A DNA stretch of 64,000 nt from Arthrobacter sp. AL12 (GTDB lineage: Bacteria > Actinomycetota > Actinomycetes > Actinomycetales > Micrococcaceae), in assembly GCF_029960645.1 (NCBI RefSeq), contig NZ_JASBQY010000002.1, positions 1 to 64,000 of the forward strand. The letters are read 5' to 3'. The notes beneath the pieces were generated by a model. It saw only the letters and a program-made list of their open reading frames with translations. It was not told the DNA's origin and made no database searches. Positions 9,180-17,240 of this stretch are shown in pieces. Made by a program: the position numbers and the translations under genes. How positions within the stretch are numbered: the first letter of the stretch is position 1; every line of letters begins with the position of its first letter.

Positions 9180-9377
9180 GTGAGTACTGCCCATCATCCT
9201 GTCGCGTCAACTGGCTGGACCGGTTGGGTCACTTTCGCCGGAGTCATTCTGATCATCAACGGCGTGTTCAGCGGCCTTCAAGGTCTCGTCGCTCTCACCG
9301 GGCCCGACACCTAATATTTGTCGACCCCTGGCGCGCTCTTCATCTTCGATGCGAAGGGGTGGGGCTGGACCGGGTCG
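9180..9377 (+). pseudogene. DUF7144-type membrane protein, second truncated copy
   Basis: About 200 bp nearly identical to the copy at 6043-6242, but here the GTG start (9180) is intact and the frame is closed by a TAA in GPDT* where the other copy has TAT (Tyr). Homology stops after GGGGCTGG near 9368 and then skips to GGGTCGTCGCTG, which corresponds to about 6311 in the other copy. So the middle is deleted and the rest lost. The open reading frame is only 44 codons. Confidence 0.7.
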
Positions 9378-9398
9378 TCGCTGCAAAGGGTGCTGTGC

Positions 9399-9926
9399 TC
9401 ACCACCCGGCGGTCCCCGGCCCGCCCTTGAACGGACCAACGACCTGCGTGGTGATCCAGCCGCCGTAGAAGTCACCTTCCTGGGAGGTCACGTGCTCGCC
9501 GTTGACCTCGCAGGAGTCCATCCGACCCGGGTAGAGGGCCACCCGGGTACTGAGCGACTCGAACCCCCGGGTTGGTTCCGGGTAGGTCCACCCGGCACGG
9601 GGAACAACGACTCCGCCGGCAACGACGTCGAAGTAGTGCGCTTCCCCCTTGAACTCACAGAAGCTGGTGCCCCCGACCGGGACGAGCACACCGGCAGGGA
9701 ATGATTCCAATGGCAAGTAGTAGACAGGCGGATGACTCGTCTCCAGGACGCGCACTGCATCGGTGGTGTCGGCAATCACCTGACCGCCAAGCCGCACGAT
9801 AACCCGTTCGGATCGTGGCTCGACCCGTGGCGGCCGCGGGTAGTCCCACACCGATTCCTGACCGGCCTCGGGTTTGATGGGCTGGGGGCGTCGGAAGAAG
9901 CCGGAAAAACCTTGAACAGAAGTCAT
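9399..9926 (-). CDS. DUF427 domain protein
   Basis: 175 residues. The domain core shows RVIVRLGGQVIADTTDAVRVLETSHPPVYYLPLESF, then FCEFKGEAHYFDVV and the WTYPEP region, which are the DUF427 signatures: a small beta-tent fold, often annotated as nucleotidyltransferase-like without proof. Length and ends look complete; it reads ATGACTTCTGTTCAAGG at the start. The C-terminus (GWITTQVVGPFKGGPGTAGW) is as in longer actinobacterial members. No operon partner: a pseudogene lies downstream and the divergent SRPBCC gene upstream. Confidence 0.85.
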   Translation of the reverse strand: MTSVQGFSGFFRRPQPIKPEAGQESVWDYPRPPRVEPRSERVIVRLGGQVIADTTDAVRVLETSHPPVYYLPLESFPAGVLVPVGGTSFCEFKGEAHYFDVVAGGVVVPRAGWTYPEPTRGFESLSTRVALYPGRMDSCEVNGEHVTSQEGDFYGGWITTQVVGPFKGGPGTAGW

Positions 9927-10115
9927 GTCCCCATGATCTCATTCTCTGCTGGGATACCACCGGGGACGCAGGGGAGGTCTCGGCTGGCTGAGGTGGCGGG
10001 GAGGGGTCACGTTGGTTGCCCCGGCCGGGGTCAGCCCCGGCAATGCAACAAGGGGTAAGCGGGACCGGGGCGAATGGCCCGTGACCGCGAACTCGGTGGT
10101 CTTCAGGATTGGCAG

Positions 10116-10756
10116 ATGACGAAGCGACAACACATGAAAAAGCCTTACCGCCCAGCCGCAGTGTTCGCTGGGCTGGTGGCATCGGGTTTCCTGTTCCGGC
10201 GCTTTCAATTGCGGTGGGGTGCCACCCCGCCGAAGCCGGCGGCGGGCTTCCGGGCGACCACTTCCTGTCCGCTGCCGGTCTGCAGTCAACGCGGGCGATC
10301 ACCATCGAGGCTCCGGCGGGTGCAGTGTGGCCCTGGTTGGCGCAGATGGGCCAGGGACGCGGCGGACTCTACAGCTACGACTTCCTTGAGAACCTGGCCG
10401 GCTTGGATATCCACAGTGCTGACCGAATCCATCCGGAGTGGCAGGACATCAAGGTCGGCGACCGATTTCACCTGGCACCGGCTGCTTCCGCAGACCTGGA
10501 AGTGGGGTTGGTGGCGCCGGGCAACGCCGTCGTGCTGCGCGTTCCTCCCGGTTCCAGTTCCGGCCCGTTCGATTTTTCCTGGGCATTTGTCCTGCGGCCA
10601 CAGTCCGACGGCACCACCCGGCTGCTGGTGCGGGAGCGCTATGCCAACCGGCAGTGGTGGGCCCGGTGCCTGGTCGAGGCGGTGGAGGTTGCCAGTTTCA
10701 TCATGTCCCGGCGGATGCTCCACGGTATCCGGTGCCGCGCAGAGGGCAACGGTTAG
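10116..10756 (+). pseudogene. SRPBCC (polyketide cyclase-like) protein with frameshift
   Basis: From ATG 10116 or 10134 (MKKPYRP) the first 30-odd codons give an N-terminal membrane helix and FRRFQLRWGATP. Near 10235 the frame changes, and the rest reads EAGGGLPGDHFLSAAGLQSTRAITIEAP, AVWPWLAQMGQGRGGLYSYDFLENLAG and WAFVLRPQSDGTTRLLVRERY in another frame to the stop at 10754-10756. The second part is a standard START/Bet v1-like lipid-binding domain. A single-base change in a GC-rich run explains it; a sequencing error cannot be ruled out. The domain alone could be made from an internal start. Confidence 0.6.
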
Positions 10757-10813
10757 CAGCGTTCCTTGAGCCTCCGGGCGAAGGGCCGTCACCGGTCGTC
10801 CGGGCGGGCCCGG

Positions 10814-11584
10814 TCAAGCCCGGTCAAGCCAATCTCTGAGCAACGCCGCGCGGAGGTCAGGCCGCTCGTGCATGAGTGCATGGCCCCCGCCGTCTGCTAC
10901 TGCCAGAGTGGCGTGCGGGTAGCGCTCGGGTAAGTCCAGAGCGTCGGTGTAACCAACGACCGAATCGCGTCGTCCGGCCGCAATCAGGGTCTGCGCCGGG
11001 AAGGTGCCCGGTCCGACGTCGACCATCCATCCGGCGAAGATCCGGCCCAGCCCAGGAGCATCGACGAGCCTGGAGCCCGGCACGATATGGCTGCGGTAGC
11101 GGCGGGCGGTGGCCGGTGTGCGCACGACGAAGTATTCCTCGAAACCTTGCCGCTGCCCAGGTTCGAGTTCGTAGTGGGCATCAGCGTCCTGAAAAACCAC
11201 CTGGTGGTCGGGCACATTTTGTGCGCGCTCGGCGACGGGGCATAGCAAAGCCAGGGCGCGCACGGTGTCTGGCCGCTGCGCGGCCACGCCGCGCGCAAGA
11301 TATGCGCCGTAGGAATGCCCACGGAGCATCACCGGTCCGGCCTCCAGTCGATCGATGAAGTCAGCGATGAGCGCGACCACGTCGTCGTTGCAGGCCAGGT
11401 CCCCGGTTGTGGAGCGGCCCATTCCTGGCAGGTCCGGGTAGATCCGCCGGTAACCCGGACCGGGGACCACGGCCTCGATCGCCGCCTCTATTTCGCGGTG
11501 ATCAACACCGGCGCAGTGAAGCGCCAGAAACGGCACGCCGCTACCGTGCTCGACGCAATGAATCAGGACGCCATTGAGACGCAA
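10814..11584 (-). CDS. Alpha/beta hydrolase; original start displaced by a tandem duplication
   Basis: 256 codons from a TTG at 11584. The fold is clear: oxyanion-region HCAGVDHRE, DLPGMGRST, the nucleophile elbow GHSYG (Ser91), an aspartate in AAGRRDSVVG and the histidine in DGGGHALMHERPD near the end, so the Ser-Asp-His triad is complete. A better start, ATG at 11616 (MERRINGVLIHCV), is now out of frame because a 26-bp segment is present twice in tandem (11552-11577 and 11578-11603). Without the duplication the ATG would read straight into the hydrolase. Expression now depends on the TTG. Substrate unknown. Confidence 0.7.
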   Translation of the reverse strand: MRLNGVLIHCVEHGSGVPFLALHCAGVDHREIEAAIEAVVPGPGYRRIYPDLPGMGRSTTGDLACNDDVVALIADFIDRLEAGPVMLRGHSYGAYLARGVAAQRPDTVRALALLCPVAERAQNVPDHQVVFQDADAHYELEPGQRQGFEEYFVVRTPATARRYRSHIVPGSRLVDAPGLGRIFAGWMVDVGPGTFPAQTLIAAGRRDSVVGYTDALDLPERYPHATLAVADGGGHALMHERPDLRAALLRDWLDRA

Positions 11585-11603
11585 TGAATCAGGACGCCAT
11601 TGA
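11552..11603. repeat. 26-bp perfect tandem duplication
   Basis: The 26-bp unit beginning GACGCAATGAATCAGG is at 11552-11577 and again at 11578-11603 without mismatch. Because 26 is not a multiple of three, it shifts the frame between ATG 11616 and the hydrolase body. Both units encode NGVLIHCV on the minus strand. Confidence 0.95.
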
Positions 11604-11685
11604 TCCGTCGCTCCATGTCAACATCGTATTGACCGAACCGTGGAAACAACACCGCCCAGCCATGTGGCCTCCCGGGGCCGCCGTG

Positions 11686-12929
11686 TCAGGGCCCAGGCCG
11701 CCCCGGCCACTCTTTGCCCGCCCACGGGTCGTAGTCGGCGATGAGTTCCTCCTGTGGCGGGCGCTCCTTCTCGGCGACGTGCTGCAGGTTCACCCGCACC
11801 CGGTACCAGAGCGAACTCGATCCCCGCATCCCGTCGACGAGTATATCGGCGGGATGCAGGGCCGGGACGAGGTCCGCATGCCGGGCCTTCCATTCATCGA
11901 GCGCCGTGAGCGCCTCGGCCTTGGTCTTGGTTCGTGCCACTTCGATCAGCGGCATCACCGACTGCCGGCGGCCCGAGCCGTCGCCGCTCCGCGGCGGTTT
12001 CTCGGCAGGACCGAGTTCGGCAGCCAGGGTGAGGAGCCCGTCGAGGGACCCGACGGCGTCGTCGATGCCTTCGTGGGGGTCGCCCACGACGGCGAAGCGG
12101 TCAAGCACCGTGGGCACCGTGAATTGCTCCGGGCGGGTGGAAGCCACCTCGTCCCAGGTGAGCGGTGTCGAGACCCGGGCGTCGGGCAGCGGCCGGATCG
12201 AATACGCCGACGCCACGGTGCGGTCCTTTGCGTTCTGGTTGAAGTCGACGAACACACTTTCGCCGCGCTCCTCCTTCCACCACCGCGCGGTGCCAAGGCC
12301 AGGGACGCGGTTCTCCACCTCCCGGGCGAGGGTCTCCGCGGCGAGCCGGACGTCGCGGTAGGGCCACAGGGCGCGATGCGCACCAGGATGTGGAGTCCGC
12401 GCGACCCGCTCGTCTTCGGCCATCCCACCAGCCCGACGTCGTCGAGCACCTGCCGCGCGACGTAGGCGACGTCGACGATCTGGGACCAGTCGACCCCCGG
12501 CATCGGATCCAGGTCGACCCGGAGCTCGTCGGGGTGCTCCAGGTCCTCGGCGCGCACGGGGTGCGGGTTCAGGTCCAGGCAGCCAAGATTCACAACCCAC
12601 GCCAGGCCCGCAGCATCCCGGATCACGGCCTCCTCGGCCGACGTCCCCGACGCGTAGTGCAGCGTCGCTGTGTGGATGAAGCCGGGGTGGTTGTCCGGCA
12701 CGCGCTTCTGGAAAAACGGCTCGGCGCCAATCCCCTTCGGGAAGCGCTTGAGCACCATTGGCCGCCCGCCGGCGCCCCGCAGGGCACCCTCCGCGACGGC
12801 CAGGTAGTAGCGAACCACGTCGAGTTTGGTCAGCCCGGGCTCGGGGAACACCACCTTGTCCGGACTCGGGATGCGAACCTCCATGCCGGCAATGTTGAGG
12901 ACCTCGGCGGGGGCCTTGGACGGGTTCAT
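11686..12929 (-). pseudogene. LigD-type NHEJ polymerase/primase domain protein, frameshifted
   Basis: From ATG 12929 the first about 180 codons match the LigD polymerase domain: FPEPGLTKLDVVRYYLAVAEGALR, VLKRFPKGI, FFQKRVPDNHPGF, RVDLDPMPGVDW (the catalytic D-x-D) and KTSGSRGLHILVRI. Near 12385 one or two bases are missing. In the shifted frame the domain continues (YRDVRLAAETLAREVENR, FVDFNQNAKDRTVASAYSIR, TPLTWDEV) with an extra C-terminal region to the stop at 11686. The polymerase active site precedes the shift, so a truncated product is conceivable. No Ku gene or ligase domain is nearby. Frameshift in the genome versus read error is undecided. Confidence 0.75.
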
Positions 12930-13030
12930 TCCGCCACGTTAGCAATGATCGGATGTCCCAACCAGGCCCGCTGCACGGCAAGCGGATTGACCCGAAGGGC
13001 CGCCGCCTGCCGGGCACGACGGGTCTGCAC

Positions 13031-14197
13031 TCAGGCTGCGTCCCAGCGGACCGGGAGCGTCTTCACCCCGTAGACGATGGTGCTGTCCATCCGTTCAAGG
13101 TGTGCTCCCGGGGCGAGGGTCAGGCCGGGCAGCCGGGTGAGGATGGCCTCCAGCGCGATCCGTGCTTCCAGTCGGGCCTGCGGGGCACCGAGGCAGAAGT
13201 GAACGCCGTGGCCGAACGCCAGATGCCGGATCTGGCCGCGGTCGATGTCGAACCGGTCAGGCCGCTCGAACTGCCGCTCGTCGCGGTTCGCGGAGCCGAT
13301 CCACGCCACCACCGGGGCGCCGGCCGGAATCTCCGTATCGCCCAGGGTGGTGTCGGCAACGGTGACCCGGTACATGGACTGGACGGGGGACCGAAAGCGG
13401 AGCACCTCTTCAATGGCTGGGGGAAGCAGCGATGGTTCCTGTACCAACCGTTCGATGGTGCCGGGCACTTCGGTGAAGCACAGAACAGCGTTGCCGATCA
13501 GGTTGGTGGTTGTTTCATTGCCGGCGACGAGCAGCAGGGCGCAGAAGCCCAGCAGCTCGGCCACGTTCAGCTTCTGCCCGTCAATCTCGGCGGCGAGCAG
13601 GTTGCTGATCAGATCGGGACCGGGCCGCCTCCGGCGCTGCTCGATCAGGTCTAGGAAGTACCCGGTCATCTCCACGTTGGCGGTCTGGTGGTCCTCAGTC
13701 GCCGCGCCGGTCCGCGTTTGGCTGACGATGACGTCGGACCAGTGCTTGAAGCGGTCGCGGTCAGCGGTAGGGATGCCCATGAGTTCGGAGATCACGATGA
13801 CCGGCAGCGGGTACGCCAACGCCTGAATCAGGTCGGCTGTTCCGAGTGAAGCGATCCCCGCCAGAAGCTCGTCGGTGAGCTCTGAGATGCGGGGGGCCAG
13901 CGCGTCCACAGATTTCGGCGTGAACGCCTGGGTCACCAGGGAGCGCAGCTGCCGGTGCCTCGGGGGATCGGTGGTGATCAGGCTCGACGCGAAAAGATGG
14001 CCTGTCTCGGATGGATCGTCGCCGCCCATCCTCGAGGAAAATCTGGCATGTTCGGAGAGCACCCGCTGCACGTCCTCATACCGGAAGACATGCCAGCTTC
14101 CGGATTCCTCGTCGTGAAAGACGGGGGCGGATTCCCGCATTCGCTCGTAATGGGGAAAAGGGTCCAGCGGATACTCACTGGCCGGGGCGAAGTCCAT
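13031..14197 (-). CDS. Cytochrome P450
   Basis: 388 residues, normal for a soluble bacterial P450. Motifs: I-helix AGNETT (residues 225-230), K-helix E264-x-x-R267 (EEVLR), and heme loop FGHGVHFCLG with the ligand Cys335. The start ATG 14197 has GGGAGG eight bases upstream. It should insert oxygen into a hydrophobic substrate using an external ferredoxin and reductase, none of which is encoded nearby. It lies 161 bp downstream of the GlcG-like gene on the same strand, so it may belong to the malate synthase transcript, but a metabolic link is not evident. Confidence 0.9.
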   Translation of the reverse strand: MDFAPASEYPLDPFPHYERMRESAPVFHDEESGSWHVFRYEDVQRVLSEHARFSSRMGGDDPSETGHLFASSLITTDPPRHRQLRSLVTQAFTPKSVDALAPRISELTDELLAGIASLGTADLIQALAYPLPVIVISELMGIPTADRDRFKHWSDVIVSQTRTGAATEDHQTANVEMTGYFLDLIEQRRRRPGPDLISNLLAAEIDGQKLNVAELLGFCALLLVAGNETTTNLIGNAVLCFTEVPGTIERLVQEPSLLPPAIEEVLRFRSPVQSMYRVTVADTTLGDTEIPAGAPVVAWIGSANRDERQFERPDRFDIDRGQIRHLAFGHGVHFCLGAPQARLEARIALEAILTRLPGLTLAPGAHLERMDSTIVYGVKTLPVRWDAA

Positions 14198-14357
14198 GGC
14201 TGGCCTCCCTGCTCAGCCCGGCGGTCTATCGGCCCTGATGACCGTCGGGGCGTCGAATTGATGGACCCGTGGAACCCTGAGTTTATTCGACGCCCGCTCC
14301 GCCTGTCAGTAGCTAACTGGGCGGCACCACCCCGGGCTTTTGGAACTACCAGGAGCG

Positions 14358-14786
14358 TCAGTCCACCTGAGCCGTCAGGCCGGCGGCCTCGATCGCGGTC
14401 GAGGCCGCCGTCTCGTCATTGTCTGAGCTGTCGCCGCTGATGCCGACGGCACCCATGATCGTGCCGTCTTCGTCGCGTACCAGAACGCCCCCGGGCACCG
14501 GGATGAGTCGGCCACCGAGGGCGGCGGCCGCCGCCGCGATGAAGTAGGCCTGCTGCTCGGCGCGTTCCATGATGGCGCGTGAGCCCATCCCCAGGGCCAA
14601 CGCCCCGTACGCCTTGCCTTGGGCGATCTCGAAGCGGTTATTCGAGGCGCCGTCCTGGCGAGCGGCGGCCAGGACGTGGCCGCCGGCGTCGAGCACGACG
14701 ACGGTCAGCGGTTTGAAACCGTGCTGCTGGCCCGCCGCGAGGGCGTCGGAAATGATGGACTGTGCGGAAGCCAATGTCATGTTCAT
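14358..14786 (-). CDS. GlcG/HbpS family heme-binding-like protein
   Basis: 142 residues covering a single GlcG/HbpS (DUF336) domain: [45 protein letters not shown], then [28 protein letters not shown] and [14 protein letters not shown]. In E. coli glcG lies in the glycolate operon, and that context is repeated here: its ATG overlaps the stop of malate synthase G by 4 bp, so the two are translationally coupled. The biochemical role of GlcG is not settled; related HbpS binds heme. Confidence 0.85.
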   Translation of the reverse strand: MNMTLASAQSIISDALAAGQQHGFKPLTVVVLDAGGHVLAAARQDGASNNRFEIAQGKAYGALALGMGSRAIMERAEQQAYFIAAAAAALGGRLIPVPGGVLVRDEDGTIMGAVGISGDSSDNDETAASTAIEAAGLTAQVD

Positions 14787-16969
14787 GATGCGTTCCTCGC
14801 CAGGTTGTGGGTGTTTTTCTGCGCCGCACGGCGCCGGTGCAGGACAGGCTCGGTGTAGCCGGATGGTTGAGCGGCGCCGTCGAGAACCAGTTCGCGGGCC
14901 GCGAGGAACGCCTCGGTATCGAACGCCGGGGACATCGGCGTGTAGGCAGGGTCGGAGGCGTTCTGCTCGTCAACGACCGCGGACATTCGCCGCAGTGACG
15001 CTTCAACCTCTTCCTTGGTCACGATGCCGTGCAGGAGCCAGTTGGAGATGTGCTGTGAGCTGATGCGGCAGGTGGCGCGGTCCTCCATCAGAGCCGTGCC
15101 GTGGATGTCCGGGACCTTGGAGCACCCGACGCCTTCGTTCACCCAGCGAACCACGTATCCCAGCGTGCTCTGGATATTGTTGTCCAGCTCGTTGCGCCGG
15201 TCATCGGTGGCCCAGTCGTTGGGGTCACCGACGGGGATGGTGAGTAGTTGCCGCAGGGTCGAGCGGCGCTTCCCGGCGAGTTCGGCCTGCCGGGCATCAA
15301 TGTCGACCTGGTGATAATGGGTGGCGTGCAGGGTCGCGGCGGTCGGCGAGGGGACCCAAGCGCAGTCGGCACCGGCGAGCGGGTGAGCGCTCTTCTGGGC
15401 GAGCATGTCCGCCATGTTGTCCGGAGCCGCCCACATGCCCTTTCCGATCTGGGCCCGACCGCTGAAACCGCACTCCAGTCCGATGTCGACGTTGGCGTCT
15501 TCGTAGGCCGCGATCCAGCTGGAGTGACGCATGTTGGCTTTGCGGACCATGGGCCCGGCGAGCATTGAGGTGTGGATCTCGTCGCCGGTGCGGTCCAGGA
15601 ATCCGGTGTTGATGAACGCGACGCGGTCCCGTGCCTCCCAGATGCACGCCTTCAGGTTGGCAGAGGTGCGGCGCTCCTCGTCCATGATTCCAATCTTCAG
15701 GGTTAGCGGTTCGAGGCCCAGTACGGCCTCGGTGCCGGCAAGCAGGGCGCAAGCCACGGCGACCTCAGTCGGACCGTGCATCTTCGGCTTTACGATGTAG
15801 ACCGACCCGGCCCGCGAGTTGTGACCGGCGTGCGGCCCGCGCAGGTCGTGAACGGAGCCGAGACCCGTGAACAGGGCGTCGAGGATCTCCTCGGGCACCG
15901 GAGCGCCCGCAGGGTCGAGTACGGCGTCGCTGGTCATCAGGTGGCCTACCTGACGGATGAGCAGCAGCGAGCGGCCGGGCAGGGTCAGCTCCGATCCGTC
16001 GGGTGCAGCGTAGACGCGGTCGGGGTTGAGCCGCCGGGTGGAGGTACGTCCGCCCTTGGCGACTTCGGCGGTCAGGGTGCCCTGCATCAGCTGCAGCCAG
16101 TTGCGGTAGCCCGCGACCTTGTCCTCGGCGTCGACCGCGGCCACGGAGTCCTCAAGATCCATAATCGTCGTCGTCGCGGACTCCAGCACAATGTCCTTGA
16201 CACCGGCCGGGTCGCCCGAGCCGATCGGGTGGCCGCGGTCGATCTGGATCTCCACGTGCAGTCCGTGGTGCACAAGCAGCACGGACTCGGGCTCGTCCGC
16301 GGCTCCCCGATAGCCCGCGAGCTGTGTCGGCTCGGCCAGCCCCTTCGGGCCGTCCGGCGTCTCGGCGACGAGGGCGCCGTTGACGATCCGGTAAGCGGTG
16401 ACATCAGCGTGAGATACGAACGCCAGGGGCGTGTGCTCATCCAGGAACTGCCTCCCGCGTGCAACGACGACGGCGCCGCGGACCGGGTTGTAACCGCTCG
16501 TGCGTTCGCGCCCGTCGGCCTCGTCGATGACGTCGGTGCCGTACAGCGCATCGTACAGTGAGCCCCAGCGGGCGTTGGCCGCGTTGGCCGCGAATCGTGC
16601 ATTCAGCAGCGGGACCACCAACTGGGGACCGGAGACGGTCGCGATCTCGGAGTCAACCCGGTCGGTCGTGATGCTGAAGTCCCCGGGCTCCTCGACCAGG
16701 TAGCCGATGGAGCGGAGGAAGTCTTCGTAGTCATCCGGATCCACCGGCGCAGTGCCACGCGAACGGTGGTACTCGTCGATCTGCTGCTGTATCCGGTCAC
16801 GGATGCCCAGCAGATTCTGTACCCGCGGAGAGAAGTCCGCGATGAGCGCGGCAGCGCCAGCCCAGAATGCCTCCATCTCGATCCCCGTACCCGGAAGTGC
16901 TTCGTCCCGGACGAAGGCGTAGAGCTCTTCGGCGACGCTGAGCCCGTTGGTCTCCAAATGATTAGGCAT
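14783..16969 (-). CDS. glcB: Malate synthase G
   Basis: 728 residues, close to E. coli GlcB (723). It condenses glyoxylate with acetyl-CoA to malate in the cytoplasm, the entry of glycolate- or purine-derived glyoxylate into the TCA cycle. Family blocks are present: [80 protein letters not shown] and the C-terminal [20 protein letters not shown] 16969 is preferred to GTG 16978 because AAGGG lies at proper distance from it. A TTGACA/TAGGTT promoter and an AATGTGGAA motif lie upstream in the divergent region shared with the permease gene. Confidence 0.95.
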   Translation of the reverse strand: MPNHLETNGLSVAEELYAFVRDEALPGTGIEMEAFWAGAAALIADFSPRVQNLLGIRDRIQQQIDEYHRSRGTAPVDPDDYEDFLRSIGYLVEEPGDFSITTDRVDSEIATVSGPQLVVPLLNARFAANAANARWGSLYDALYGTDVIDEADGRERTSGYNPVRGAVVVARGRQFLDEHTPLAFVSHADVTAYRIVNGALVAETPDGPKGLAEPTQLAGYRGAADEPESVLLVHHGLHVEIQIDRGHPIGSGDPAGVKDIVLESATTTIMDLEDSVAAVDAEDKVAGYRNWLQLMQGTLTAEVAKGGRTSTRRLNPDRVYAAPDGSELTLPGRSLLLIRQVGHLMTSDAVLDPAGAPVPEEILDALFTGLGSVHDLRGPHAGHNSRAGSVYIVKPKMHGPTEVAVACALLAGTEAVLGLEPLTLKIGIMDEERRTSANLKACIWEARDRVAFINTGFLDRTGDEIHTSMLAGPMVRKANMRHSSWIAAYEDANVDIGLECGFSGRAQIGKGMWAAPDNMADMLAQKSAHPLAGADCAWVPSPTAATLHATHYHQVDIDARQAELAGKRRSTLRQLLTIPVGDPNDWATDDRRNELDNNIQSTLGYVVRWVNEGVGCSKVPDIHGTALMEDRATCRISSQHISNWLLHGIVTKEEVEASLRRMSAVVDEQNASDPAYTPMSPAFDTEAFLAARELVLDGAAQPSGYTEPVLHRRRAAQKNTHNLARNAS

Positions 16970-16994
16970 ACTGGCCACCCTTAATAATTCTCGT

Positions 16995-17003
16995 AATGTG
17001 GAA
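16995..17003. promoter_or_regulatory. AATGTGGAA motif near glcB start (putative operator)
   Basis: AATGTGGAA occurs here and again at 17155-17163, in the same orientation and exactly 160 bp apart, once close to each divergent start. This copy would lie in the glcB leader, downstream of the predicted -10. The spacing and shared sequence suggest one regulator (IclR or GntR type are common for glycolate genes), but no regulator gene is in the neighbourhood. Confidence 0.4.
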
Positions 17004-17022
17004 AGAAACTACCAATATATAA

Positions 17023-17051
17023 AACCTAGCCAGCGCAGCGTCACCTGTCAA
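17023..17051 (-). promoter_or_regulatory. Predicted glcB promoter
   Basis: Minus strand -35 TTGACA (17046-17051) and -10 TAGGTT (17023-17028) with a 17-bp spacer, about 55 bp upstream of the glcB ATG. The -35 is a perfect sigma-70-type hexamer. Confidence 0.55.
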
Positions 17052-17100
17052 CGCCGAATCCCGCCACGGCAAGATGCGCCGCCGCGCCGGGCGGCACTTC

Positions 17101-17129
17101 TTGACTGTGATTTGAATCGCACGTATTCT
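17101..17129 (+). promoter_or_regulatory. Predicted promoter of the permease-glcD operon
   Basis: Plus strand -35 TTGACT (17101-17106) and -10 TATTCT (17124-17129) with a 17-bp spacer. The palindromic TTTCACAATGTGGAAT at 17149-17164 follows about 20 bp after the -10, a usual repressor position. Confidence 0.55.
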
Positions 17130-17148
17130 CTAGCATCTGAAAGATTAA

Positions 17149-17164
17149 TTTCACAATGTGGAAT
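17149..17164. promoter_or_regulatory. Imperfect palindrome TTTCACAATGTGGAAT, putative operator
   Basis: The core CACA-A-TGTG is a perfect dyad, flanked by TTT/TTC-type arms. It lies just downstream of the predicted permease -10 and contains the AATGTGGAA motif shared with the glcB side. Confidence 0.45.
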
Positions 17165-17240
17165 CCCGCGGGCCGGGTGGACTGCTTGCCAAAGGGCCAA
17201 TGCAGAGCCCTCGTTTGCTTGGAAAAACAAAGGAGTTTTT

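Noticed and set aside
2064..13017. Idea that all frameshifts on the left are sequencing errors
   Set aside because: GH15 and DUF2252 have large internal deletions, the IS has an inversion and the hydrolase has a perfect 26-bp duplication; these cannot be single-base read errors, though some individual frameshifts still could be.
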